From Pseudomonadota bacterium (GTDB lineage: Bacteria; Pseudomonadota; Gammaproteobacteria; JAKAQQ01): a DNA stretch of 5,446 bases. Made by a program: the position numbers and the translations under genes. Shown here piece after piece: positions 1-5,446 of the stretch (positions are counted from its first letter, which is position 1; every line of letters begins with the position of its first letter). The stretch is taken from contig JAJZNM010000057.1 in the NCBI GenBank assembly GCA_021852325.1, positions 1-5,446 on the forward strand, read 5' to 3'. The notes beneath the pieces were generated by a model. The model saw only the letters and a program-made list of their open reading frames with translations. It had not been told where the DNA came from and did no database searches.

Positions 1-1
1 G

Positions 2-187
2 CGCTCTGGCGAGCGCGTGGGGCTCCTCGAGATCACCTCGGGCTGTACAGAGCTTTTCGACATCCGCATGCTCGCCGGTCAACTCCGCCCGGCGATCGTG
101 CACGCGGATGCGCCTGATGCGCTCGAGGCGATATCGGTTCCGGGATGTTATTTCTGGCTGCGCCCTGAAAACCTGATCCGGGATTGA
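2..187 (+). CDS. C-terminal 61 codons of an unrecognised protein (5' partial)
   Basis: An open frame enters from the left edge and stops at TGA 185-187, encoding 61 residues that end in GCYFWLRPENLIRD. The frame has no internal stop and shows the strong G/C third-position preference of the neighbouring genes, so I take it as the tail of a real gene. The fragment is a mixed alpha/beta-looking sequence (VGLLEIT, then a helix-like stretch, then FWLRPENL) without a transmembrane segment. I do not recognise a family or any catalytic motif, and I assign no function. Its stop lies four bases before the ATG of the TPR-glycosyltransferase gene, so the two are probably co-transcribed and perhaps translationally coupled; that makes a role in glycan or surface-polymer synthesis possible, but this is only inference from position. 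The start is outside the window. Confidence 0.7.
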   Translation, partial: RSGERVGLLEITSGCTELFDIRMLAGQLRPAIVHADAPDALEAISVPGCYFWLRPENLIRD

Positions 188-191
188 AGGG

Positions 192-1961
192 ATGGATCCT
201 GTCGTCCAGAAACTGATGCAGCGTGCTGTAGAGAGTCATCAGGCCGGGGATCTCGAGGAGGCGGCCCGTCTGTACCCGGAAGTCCTCAAACGGGCGCCGG
301 ATTTCGCGGAGGCACTCAATCTCTACGGGGTGGCCCTGTCCGGTCTCGGGCGGCATGCAGAAGCACAGGCTGCACTCAGGCTCGCCGTGACCCTCGCACC
401 GACGAATGCCACCTACCAGCAGAATCTCGGGCGGGTGCTTCTGGAACAAGGCGACCTCGATGGATCGGAGGAGGCGTTGCGGATCGCCACCTATCTCGCG
501 CCCAAGCTCGCGCCCGCACAGGCCAATCTCGGCAATCTGTTCAAGAAACGGGGCAAGCTCCAGGACGCCATTGCCTGCTACGACCGTGCGTTGGCGCTCG
601 CACCTGCCGATTACAAAAGCTGGAACAACCTGGGCACGAGCCTGCGCGAACTCAAGGAACTCGCCCGCGCCGAAGATGCGCTTCGCAAGGCGCTTTCCAT
701 CCAGCCTGATTTTGTGCCGGCTCTCTCCAATCTCGGACTCGTCTTGTCCGAGCGCGGATTCTCCGAAGAAGCGCTCTCGTGCTTCGTCCGGGCCATCGAG
801 CGGGATCCCGACCAGGCTGACCTTTATGTCAACTATGGCAACATCCTTCGCGATCTCGGGCGGGACGAGGCCGCGAGCGCGGCGTTCGCGGAAGTCACGG
901 TCCGGGTCGATCCCCGGCATGGCGGTGCCTGGTCCTCACTCGGCAATGCCGCGCTCGCCATCGGCGACATCGAACGGGCGGGTGCCTGCTACCGGAAGAG
1001 CCTCGAGTGTTCGCCCGCGGATCCGATCCTCCACTTCAACCATGCGCTCTATCTCCTTCTCACGGGCGATTATGTCGGTGGATTTGCGGAATATGAATGG
1101 GGACTGCGCGCCGACCTCCGGCAGCCGCGCCGGGAGTTCCGCAAGCCGCTCTGGCAGGGCGAACCGTTCCCGGGCGAGACGCTGCTCGTCTATTCCGAGC
1201 AGGGACTTGGGGACGCGATCCAGTTCATGAGATTCCTGCCGGCAGTGAAATCCCGGGGGGGGCGTGTCGTCTTCGAGGTGCATCCCGCACTCGAGACCCT
1301 CCTGGCACAGGTGCCCGGCGTAGACCAGGTGATCGCCCGCCAGAACGATGGGTCGATCGGCGTGCCCTTTGACCGCTACGTCGCGCTCCTGAGTCTGCCC
1401 ACCCGGTTCGGGATCACCCTGGATTCCCTCGGACCGGACCGGCCCTATCTCGCAGTGCCGGAACCCGCGCGCGAGGCGGCCATCCGGCGTTTTGCCGGTG
1501 TGCCCGGCTTCAAGGTGGTCTTGAGCTGGTACGGCAATCCGGTGCACAAGAATGACGCGCGCCGGTCGTTACCGCTCGCCTTGCTGGCGCCGCTCATGAC
1601 GGTGCCGGGCGTCCGTTACTACGCGGTATCCCCGGGGGAACGCACCGTGAAGGACATCGAGGAGACCGGATTACCGATCGAGGCCTGGTCCCTCCCGGTC
1701 GAGGAGGCCGCGGCCGTGATCGAGGCCGCCGACCTTGTGATCACCGTGGACACGCTCCATGCCCATCTCGCCGGGGCGATCGGCCAGGCGGCCTGGGTGC
1801 TCCTGCCCTTCATGCCCGATTGGCGATGGCTGCTCGACCGTGAGGACAGCCCTTGGTATCCGCGGCACAGGCTCTTCCGCCAGGGGAAGCCCGGCGACTG
1901 GCCGGAGGTGGTCGAGCGCGTGCGCGTGGCGCTCGCAGCGGAGATCCGGCGCCGGCAGTAG
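192..1961 (+). CDS. TPR-repeat protein with C-terminal GT9-like glycosyltransferase domain
   Basis: The 589-residue product has two parts. Residues about 3-309 form eight to nine consecutive TPR units of 34 residues (approximate starts 3, 37, 71, 105, 139, 173, 207, 242, 276), with the usual small/aromatic pattern such as NLGNLFKKRGKLQDAIACYDRAL; the unit at 207-241 has one extra residue. Residues about 316-585 match the glycosyltransferase domain often fused to bacterial TPR arrays and resembling GT9 heptosyltransferases: WQGEPFPGETLL (321-332), EQGLGDAIQF (336-345), SWYGNPVHKNDARRS (445-459), VDTLHAHLAGAIG (519-531) and DWRWLLDREDSPWYP (543-557). No signal peptide is seen, so it is probably cytoplasmic. 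Family knowledge suggests sugar transfer to a protein or surface glycan; donor and acceptor cannot be read here. ATG 192 is the only good start: an in-frame TGA lies at 174-176, and AAGGG at 187-191 abuts the ATG, closer than usual, which fits coupling to the gene ending at 187. Confidence 0.9.
   Translation: MDPVVQKLMQRAVESHQAGDLEEAARLYPEVLKRAPDFAEALNLYGVALSGLGRHAEAQAALRLAVTLAPTNATYQQNLGRVLLEQGDLDGSEEALRIATYLAPKLAPAQANLGNLFKKRGKLQDAIACYDRALALAPADYKSWNNLGTSLRELKELARAEDALRKALSIQPDFVPALSNLGLVLSERGFSEEALSCFVRAIERDPDQADLYVNYGNILRDLGRDEAASAAFAEVTVRVDPRHGGAWSSLGNAALAIGDIERAGACYRKSLECSPADPILHFNHALYLLLTGDYVGGFAEYEWGLRADLRQPRREFRKPLWQGEPFPGETLLVYSEQGLGDAIQFMRFLPAVKSRGGRVVFEVHPALETLLAQVPGVDQVIARQNDGSIGVPFDRYVALLSLPTRFGITLDSLGPDRPYLAVPEPAREAAIRRFAGVPGFKVVLSWYGNPVHKNDARRSLPLALLAPLMTVPGVRYYAVSPGERTVKDIEETGLPIEAWSLPVEEAAAVIEAADLVITVDTLHAHLAGAIGQAAWVLLPFMPDWRWLLDREDSPWYPRHRLFRQGKPGDWPEVVERVRVALAAEIRRRQ
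1255..1262 (+). repeat. Eight-G homopolymer tract inside the glycosyltransferase gene
   Basis: Eight consecutive G residues lie in the codons for residues 355-357 (R-G-G), near the start of the glycosyltransferase domain. In the given sequence the frame is intact. Gain of one G would run into a TGA at 1370-1372, and loss of one G would reach a TAG at 1321-1323; both would remove nearly the whole glycosyltransferase domain and leave the TPR array. Tracts of this kind can mediate slippage in some bacteria, but in GC-rich DNA one may also occur by chance. Confidence 0.9.
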
Positions 1962-1964
1962 CCA

Positions 1965-1973
1965 TGCTACAAT
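1965..1973 (+). promoter_or_regulatory. Extended -10 promoter element for the glutathione S-transferase gene
   Basis: TGCTACAAT begins four bases after the stop codon of the TPR gene. It matches the extended -10 pattern TGnTAnAAT, with five of six matches to TATAAT in the hexamer at 1968-1973. I find no convincing TTGACA-like -35 box 15-18 bases upstream, which is tolerated in extended -10 promoters. Transcription would begin near 1979-1981, giving a leader of about 60 bases. The match is unusually AT-rich for this surrounding sequence, which supports it, but no experimental data are available. Confidence 0.55.
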
Positions 1974-1977
1974 TCTA

Positions 1978-2018
1978 GGATCGTTCCGGACATCGGGTAC
2001 CCGGATCCGGAACGATCC
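1978..2018 (+). other. Perfect 13-bp inverted repeat in the leader of the glutathione S-transferase gene
   Basis: GGATCGTTCCGGA (1978-1990) is exactly repeated in inverted form as TCCGGAACGATCC (2006-2018), with a 15-base loop. Two further perfect palindromes lie within or across the loop: CGGGTACCCG (1994-2003) and CCGGATCCGG (2001-2010). No T-tract follows, so it is a poor intrinsic terminator for the upstream gene. It coincides with the predicted 5' end of the downstream transcript and ends 11 bases before the Shine-Dalgarno region. It could be a 5' mRNA-stabilising hairpin, a repressor operator, or a weak terminator for the TPR gene; the sequence does not decide between these. Confidence 0.75.
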
Positions 2019-2029
2019 CGCATTCACCG

Positions 2030-2036
2030 AGGAGGT
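2030..2036 (+). promoter_or_regulatory. Ribosome binding site of the glutathione S-transferase gene
   Basis: AGGAGGT, a near-perfect anti-16S match, ends five bases before ATG 2042. It fixes that start and predicts efficient translation. It lies outside the stem of the upstream hairpin, so the hairpin should not directly mask it. Confidence 0.9.
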
Positions 2037-2041
2037 TCCCG

Positions 2042-2650
2042 ATGAAACTCTACTACGCGCCTGGCGCCTGTTCGCTTTCACCCCATATCGTGGCCCGGGA
2101 GGCAGGACTGCCGCTCGTGCTCGTCAAGGTTGATCTCAAGACCAAGAAGACCGAATCCGGACTCGATTTCATGACCGTGAATCCCAAAGGCTACGTGCCG
2201 GCGCTCGAGATGAAGGATGGTGCGATCCTGACCGAGGGACCGGCGATCGTCCAGTATCTCGGCGACCAGAAGCCGGATTCCGGGCTCGTGCCACCCGCCG
2301 GGACCCCGGAGCGCTACCGGCTCCAGGAGTGGCTCAACTTCGTGAGCACGGAGTTCCACAAGCAGTACTCACCGCTCTTCAACCCGTCGGTCACCCCTGA
2401 AACCCGGAAGCTCTTTGCCGGCAACCTCGAACGGCGTTATGGCGGGATCGCCAGGCTGCTCGATAAACAGCCGTATCTCATGGGAGCCCGCTTCACCGCT
2501 GCCGATGCCTACCTCTTCACGGTGACCAACTGGGCGAAGATGGTCCAGTTCGATCTCTCGGCCTGGCCCGCGATGGTCGACTACCAGAAGCGCATCGCGA
2601 GCCGTCCCGCCGTCCAGCAGGCTTTTGCCGAAGAGGGCTTGAAGGCCTGA
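2042..2650 (+). CDS. gstA: Beta-class glutathione S-transferase
   Basis: The 202-residue product has the usual length of bacterial beta-class glutathione S-transferases and closely resembles E. coli GstA and Proteus GST B1-1. The N-terminal thioredoxin-fold domain (about 1-78) starts MKLYYAPGACSLSPHI and carries the beta-class Cys10; NPKGYVPAL (47-55) contains the cis-proline of VP at 52-53, and LTEGPAIVQYL (63-73) holds Glu65 of the glutathione site. The helical C-terminal domain (about 88-202) includes ATP-independent family landmarks: EWLNFVSTEFHK (96-107) with the conserved His106, and the N-capping segment FTAADAYLFTV (151-161) with Asp155. Enzymes of this class conjugate glutathione to electrophiles, reduce small disulfides or peroxides, and act in the cytoplasm; the physiological substrate is unknown. 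It appears to be transcribed from its own promoter at 1965-1973 and converges with the permease gene. Gene symbol is by similarity to E. coli; other gst paralogue names are possible. Confidence 0.95.
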   Translation: MKLYYAPGACSLSPHIVAREAGLPLVLVKVDLKTKKTESGLDFMTVNPKGYVPALEMKDGAILTEGPAIVQYLGDQKPDSGLVPPAGTPERYRLQEWLNFVSTEFHKQYSPLFNPSVTPETRKLFAGNLERRYGGIARLLDKQPYLMGARFTAADAYLFTVTNWAKMVQFDLSAWPAMVDYQKRIASRPAVQQAFAEEGLKA

Positions 2651-2658
2651 TCCCGCTC

Positions 2659-2717
2659 TCCCGCCACCCGGCGCTGTCCTCGTTCCCGAGGTTCGGGCGA
2701 CGCCGGGTCAGGCGGGA
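2659..2717. terminator. Candidate bidirectional hairpin terminator between convergent genes
   Basis: TCCCGCCACCCGGCG (2659-2673) pairs with 2701-2717, the complement being perfect over 15 bp except for a two-base CA bulge at 2709-2710. The 27-base loop can itself fold, either as CCTCG/CGAGG (2678-2682 with 2687-2691) or as CCCGA/TCGGG (2685-2689 with 2693-2697). It starts nine bases after the glutathione S-transferase stop and lies downstream of the permease stop on the other strand, the expected place for a shared terminator. No T-tract follows on either strand, so it may act as a 3'-end-protecting structure or in a factor-dependent way. Confidence 0.5.
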
Positions 2718-2742
2718 CCTCATGCTGCGGGCCTGGGCTCAC

Positions 2743-2768
2743 CGCTCGGAGAATCAACCTCCGGAGCG
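2743..2768 (-). other. Hairpin spanning the permease stop codon
   Basis: CGCTCGGAG (2743-2751) pairs with CTCCGGAGCG (2759-2768), nine base pairs with one bulged G at 2763 and a seven-base loop. The permease stop codon (plus-strand TCA at 2754-2756) lies in the loop, and the last codons for Ser-Gly-Gly lie in the stem. On the minus strand no T-run follows. It may help end or protect the permease mRNA together with the larger hairpin at 2659-2717. Confidence 0.45.
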
Positions 2769-4190
2769 CCCCGGTGCGACGTCCGGGCGCCCTTTTTGGG
2801 CGAGCGCGCTGTTCCGGATCCCGTAGCCAAAGTAGATCGCAATGCCGAGTGCGATCCAGGCCACAAATCCCCAGTCCGTCGAATCCGGCAGGCCCGAGAT
2901 CAGCCAGCCCGAGAATCCCATGCCGATGAGCGGGATCCAGGGTACCCAGGGTGTCCGGAACCGTCGGGGCAGCTCAGGGCGTGTCCAGCGCAGCAGGATG
3001 ATCGCCCCACAGATGACGATGAACGCCGACAGAAAACCGATATTGACGAGGCGCGCGACGGTCGTGAGCGGGAAGAGGCCTGCCACCAGTGCCGTCAGGG
3101 TCCCGAGGATCAGGGTCGTGCGGTAGGGGGTACCAAAACGCGGATGCACCCTGGAAAACCAGCGCGGCACGAGCCCGTCGCGGGAAAGTGCGAAGCCGAT
3201 TCGGGCACCGGCCAGGAGATTGGCAAAAAGGACGCTCGTGATGCCCGTGATCGCTGCGAGCGAGATCACGACCATGATCCAGGGCAGGTGAATCGCCGAA
3301 AACGCGTTTGCGACCGGTGCCGCATTGTCGAGGGTGGTATAGGGAACGATCCCGGTCAGGACCAGCGAGACGGCGAGATAGAGTGCCATGGAGATGGCGA
3401 AGGAGATCACGACGGCCCAGGGCAGGTCGTGCTGGGGGTTTTTCGATTCCTCGGCTGCGGTGGTGAGGGTGTCGTAGCCGAAGACCGCGAAAAACACGAC
3501 TGCGGCGCCGGCCAGCACGCCATGAAATCCGAACGGCATGAACGGGTGCCAATAGGCGGGGTGGAGGAAGAATGCGCCGACCGCGATCACGAGGACGAGC
3601 CCGAGGACCTTGATGGTGACGATGGTGCTGTTGAAACGCGCACCCCACTCGGTCCGGATCGTGAGAAGGATCGTGATGGCGAGCGCGACCAGGGCCGCGA
3701 TGAGGTCGAACCGGTGCCCGGCCCCGCTCCCGGTCGGGCCTTGGGCCCAGGCCGGGAGCCGGAGGCCCGCCGAGCGCATGAGCGCCTGGACATAACCCGA
3801 CCAGCCGGCGGCCACGACCGCCACGATCAGCGGATACTCGAGCAGGAAATCCCAGCCGATGAGCCAGGCCGGAAACTCGCCGAGGACCGCATAACTGTAG
3901 GCGTAGGTGCTGCCGGTCACGGGGATCATGCTCGCGAACTCGGCGTAGCAAAGCGCCGCCGCCGCGCTCGCGATGCCCGCGAGGATGAAGGAGACCACGA
4001 TCGCCGGCCCCGAGTCCTTGGCGGCGACGACTCCGGTGAGCACGAAAATGCCGACCCCGATGATGCCACCGAGCCCGATGGCGGTGAGATGCCCGAGACC
4101 GAGCACCCGGGGAAACTCGCGTCGCTCCCCGGCCTGGGCCTGGAGCTCTTCGATTGACTGGTGGCGGGTCAAGGTTTGCCAGATGCGCAT
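2754..4190 (-). CDS. APC-superfamily amino acid permease (cationic amino acid transporter/YfnA-like)
   Basis: The 478-residue inner-membrane protein has about 12 hydrophobic segments (roughly 34-54, 63-86, 105-138, 163-178, 188-209, 226-243, 257-282, 302-330, 356-372, 379-400, 416-435, 439-457), the normal size and topology for this family. Diagnostic motifs are the short N-terminal helix HQSIEEL, the TM1 substrate-backbone loop GLGGIIGVGIFVLTG (39-53), the TM2-TM3 segment YAEFASMIPVTGSTYAYSYAVLGEF (82-106), and FAVFGYDTLTTAAEESKNPQ (234-253) after TM6, which is typical of the CAT subgroup that includes B. subtilis YfnA and the Geobacillus ApcT-type transporter. It probably imports an amino acid by proton symport; specificity cannot be read. 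The start is set by GAGGGG at 4200-4205, nine bases upstream, and by the family-like N-terminus. It follows the aldehyde dehydrogenase gene by 65 bases on the same strand, with no clear promoter in the gap, so co-transcription is likely. Confidence 0.93.
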   Translation of the reverse strand: MRIWQTLTRHQSIEELQAQAGERREFPRVLGLGHLTAIGLGGIIGVGIFVLTGVVAAKDSGPAIVVSFILAGIASAAAALCYAEFASMIPVTGSTYAYSYAVLGEFPAWLIGWDFLLEYPLIVAVVAAGWSGYVQALMRSAGLRLPAWAQGPTGSGAGHRFDLIAALVALAITILLTIRTEWGARFNSTIVTIKVLGLVLVIAVGAFFLHPAYWHPFMPFGFHGVLAGAAVVFFAVFGYDTLTTAAEESKNPQHDLPWAVVISFAISMALYLAVSLVLTGIVPYTTLDNAAPVANAFSAIHLPWIMVVISLAAITGITSVLFANLLAGARIGFALSRDGLVPRWFSRVHPRFGTPYRTTLILGTLTALVAGLFPLTTVARLVNIGFLSAFIVICGAIILLRWTRPELPRRFRTPWVPWIPLIGMGFSGWLISGLPDSTDWGFVAWIALGIAIYFGYGIRNSALAQKGRPDVAPGRSGG

Positions 4191-4199
4191 GTTGGGATT

Positions 4200-4205
4200 C
4201 CCCTC
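4200..4205 (-). promoter_or_regulatory. Ribosome binding site of the permease gene
   Basis: On the minus strand GAGGGG lies nine bases before the ATG at 4190-4188. The spacing is at the long end but acceptable. Part of it could pair with CCC just downstream (GGG-AAT-CCC), a three-base-pair hairpin too weak to call regulatory. The rest of the 65-base gap (4191-4255) shows no convincing promoter or terminator. Confidence 0.6.
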
Positions 4206-4255
4206 GTTGGTGTGGTTCGGTTCTTCACGCGACGTCCGCAGGCTTTCGGATTGTC

Positions 4256-5446
4256 TCAGACGACCGGATCCCGGGTCCAGAGCCCGTCGATCTGGCGCCA
4301 GAGTTCAGGTTCCGGATTGGCGTCCCGCAACTCGGGCGGGAGCCTTTCGGCCCGCACCGCATCATAGCAGTGGAGGGCGCTGAGCCGCCGGACGGCGCCG
4401 GGTAGCCCGACCGCGGTGAGACCCGGGTGATTCGTCGCGGGATAGGGACCGCCATGGTTCATGGCCGGGCTCACACTGACGCCGGTCGGCATCTTGTCAT
4501 TGAGGAGCCGCCCCGCCCGGTGGCGCAGGATCCGCGCCAGGGGTTCGTAGTGGGCATCGTCCGATCCATCCAGGGCGCTCACGATGGTTGCCGTGAGCTG
4601 GCCTGCGAGACCCCCGGCGATTGCGAGCATGTCCTCCATGCCGGCGGTCTCGACGATCAGGCTGGCAGGCCCGAATGCCTCGCTTTCGAGCATGTCCCGG
4701 TGGGTGAAAAACGTCCGGGCATCGGTCCGGTAGAGTGCGGGATAAACCTGGAACCCCGCCGGCGGGATCGCTCGGGCACCCCGGATCAGGGGATGAGCGC
4801 CTGCCACTTCCCAGGATTCAAGCGCCGCGCGGAATCCTGTGAGCACCCGCTCGCCGAGGAGAGTCTGGAGAGGCGCGGTTTGGAATCCCCGCGCGAGTTC
4901 CGAGATCCACTCGCGGCCATCCGCCGAGTCGGGGACGACGAGAAGACCCGGCTGGGTGCAGAACTGTCCCGAGCCCATGAGGCTCGAGAGAAGCACCTCT
5001 TGTGCAATGTGCGGCCCCCGTTCGCGGAGGGCGCCAGCCAGGATGAAGACCGGATTGATCGAGGAGAGCTCTGCGTAGAACGGGATACCAGCCCGGTCCG
5101 CGTGGGCCTTGAGTGCGAGTCCGCGCAGCCGGCTGCCGGTAAAGGTCACGGCGCCGATGCGCGGGTCCGAGACGAGGGATTCGCCGAGACCGTCCGCGAG
5201 TTCGTAGCAGAGCTGGATGGAAGCATGCGGGAGCCCCGCCTCCTCAAGGGCATCAAGCGCGAGGTGCGCGAGCACTTCCGAAACATGCGGATGGCCCGGG
5301 TGGGCCTTGGCGATGACGGGGTTTTGGGCCACGAGGGCAGACACGAAATCGCCGCCGCAGAGCGCATTGAAGGCGAAGGGGAAATTGTTCGGGCCGAAGA
5401 TCACGACCGGCCGCCCGAGCGGGCCCCGGCAGGAACGGATGCGAGA
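4256..5446 (-). CDS. Aldehyde dehydrogenase, AldH / alpha-ketoglutarate-semialdehyde dehydrogenase type (N-terminus outside window)
   Basis: The frame is open to the right edge, giving 396 residues; family members are about 500-530, so roughly 110-130 N-terminal residues are missing. A GTG at 5404-5402 could be taken for a start, but the frame continues upstream as RGPLGRPVV, normal family sequence just before IFGPNNFPFAF, so it is an internal valine. In fragment numbering: the oxyanion-hole Asn21 in PNNFPFAF, Lys47 in IAKAHPGHP at the cofactor site, FTGSRLRG (102-109), general-base Glu126 in AELSSINPVF, and nucleophile Cys163 in GSGQFCTQPG (plus-strand 4958-4960). The SINPVF and KAHPGHP motifs point to the NAD(P)-dependent AldH/KGSADH group rather than classical betaine or succinate-semialdehyde dehydrogenases. 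It should oxidise an aldehyde to its acid in the cytoplasm; alpha-ketoglutarate semialdehyde or a fatty aldehyde are possible substrates. The permease gene follows 65 bases downstream, suggesting a shared transcript. Confidence 0.92.
   Translation of the reverse strand, partial: SRIRSCRGPLGRPVVIFGPNNFPFAFNALCGGDFVSALVAQNPVIAKAHPGHPHVSEVLAHLALDALEEAGLPHASIQLCYELADGLGESLVSDPRIGAVTFTGSRLRGLALKAHADRAGIPFYAELSSINPVFILAGALRERGPHIAQEVLLSSLMGSGQFCTQPGLLVVPDSADGREWISELARGFQTAPLQTLLGERVLTGFRAALESWEVAGAHPLIRGARAIPPAGFQVYPALYRTDARTFFTHRDMLESEAFGPASLIVETAGMEDMLAIAGGLAGQLTATIVSALDGSDDAHYEPLARILRHRAGRLLNDKMPTGVSVSPAMNHGGPYPATNHPGLTAVGLPGAVRRLSALHCYDAVRAERLPPELRDANPEPELWRQIDGLWTRDPVV

Noticed and set aside
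33..920. A 295-codon open frame on the minus strand opposite the TPR region
   Set aside because: The plus strand encodes a regular 34-residue TPR array in this stretch. The antisense frame persists because of GC-rich third positions and codon bias, and its product has no recognisable domain.
1978..2018. Intrinsic terminator of the TPR-glycosyltransferase gene
   Set aside because: The stem is strong, but it is followed by CGCATTCACC and not by a T-run, and it sits downstream of a good -10 box. I keep it as a leader structure with termination as a minor alternative.
2974..3951. A 325-codon minus-strand frame overlapping the permease in another phase
   Set aside because: It is an Arg/His/Pro-rich out-of-frame shadow of the permease, which has far better family evidence in its own frame.
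2796..4157. A 453-codon open frame on the plus strand opposite the permease gene
   Set aside because: It is antisense to a clearly homologous membrane protein. Its product is a low-complexity mixture of Asp, Arg, Glu, Gly and His without family motifs, as expected when a GC-rich hydrophobic gene is read backwards. No Shine-Dalgarno sequence or promoter supports it.
4191..4255. Separate promoter for the permease in the gap after the dehydrogenase gene
   Set aside because: On the minus strand I found no convincing -10/-35 pair; the GACGTC palindrome at 4231-4236 is only six bases and has no extended symmetry.

Overview
The window is GC-rich DNA (roughly 60-65% GC by eye) with long coding stretches and short gaps. 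It looks chromosomal and proteobacterial, most likely gamma- or betaproteobacterial. The best support is the beta-class glutathione S-transferase, which closely resembles the E. coli/Proteus enzyme, together with a TPR-glycosyltransferase protein and an AldH-type aldehyde dehydrogenase of kinds common in these groups. I cannot name a genus. I see no insertion sequence, CRISPR array, tRNA, rRNA or phage gene.

Layout. The plus-strand block runs from 1 to 2650. It holds the last 61 codons of an unrecognised gene (2-187), then after four bases a 589-residue protein with an N-terminal TPR array and a C-terminal GT9-like glycosyltransferase domain (192-1961). A short control region follows (1965-2036) with a good extended -10 box, a perfect 13-bp hairpin placed near the predicted 5' end of the transcript, and a strong Shine-Dalgarno sequence. 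This leads into a complete beta-class glutathione S-transferase (2042-2650). The minus-strand block runs from the right edge back to 2754. It holds an aldehyde dehydrogenase of the AldH / alpha-ketoglutarate-semialdehyde dehydrogenase type, whose N-terminus lies outside the window (4256-5446), followed after 65 bases by a 12-TM APC-superfamily amino acid permease (2754-4190). The two blocks converge on a gap of 103 bases containing two GC-rich hairpins, neither followed by a T-tract.

How the genes may work together. The first two plus-strand genes are probably co-transcribed; the TPR-glycosyltransferase suggests a surface-glycan or protein-glycosylation role, but its substrate is not visible. 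The glutathione S-transferase seems to have its own promoter and is probably a separate stress/detoxification unit. The aldehyde dehydrogenase and permease are arranged as an operon and could form an uptake-plus-oxidation pair for an amino acid or amine-derived compound; this is inferred only from adjacency. No clearly new multi-gene system is evident. The items most worth a second look are the structured leader of the glutathione S-transferase gene, the hairpin over the permease stop codon, and the 8-G tract inside the glycosyltransferase gene.
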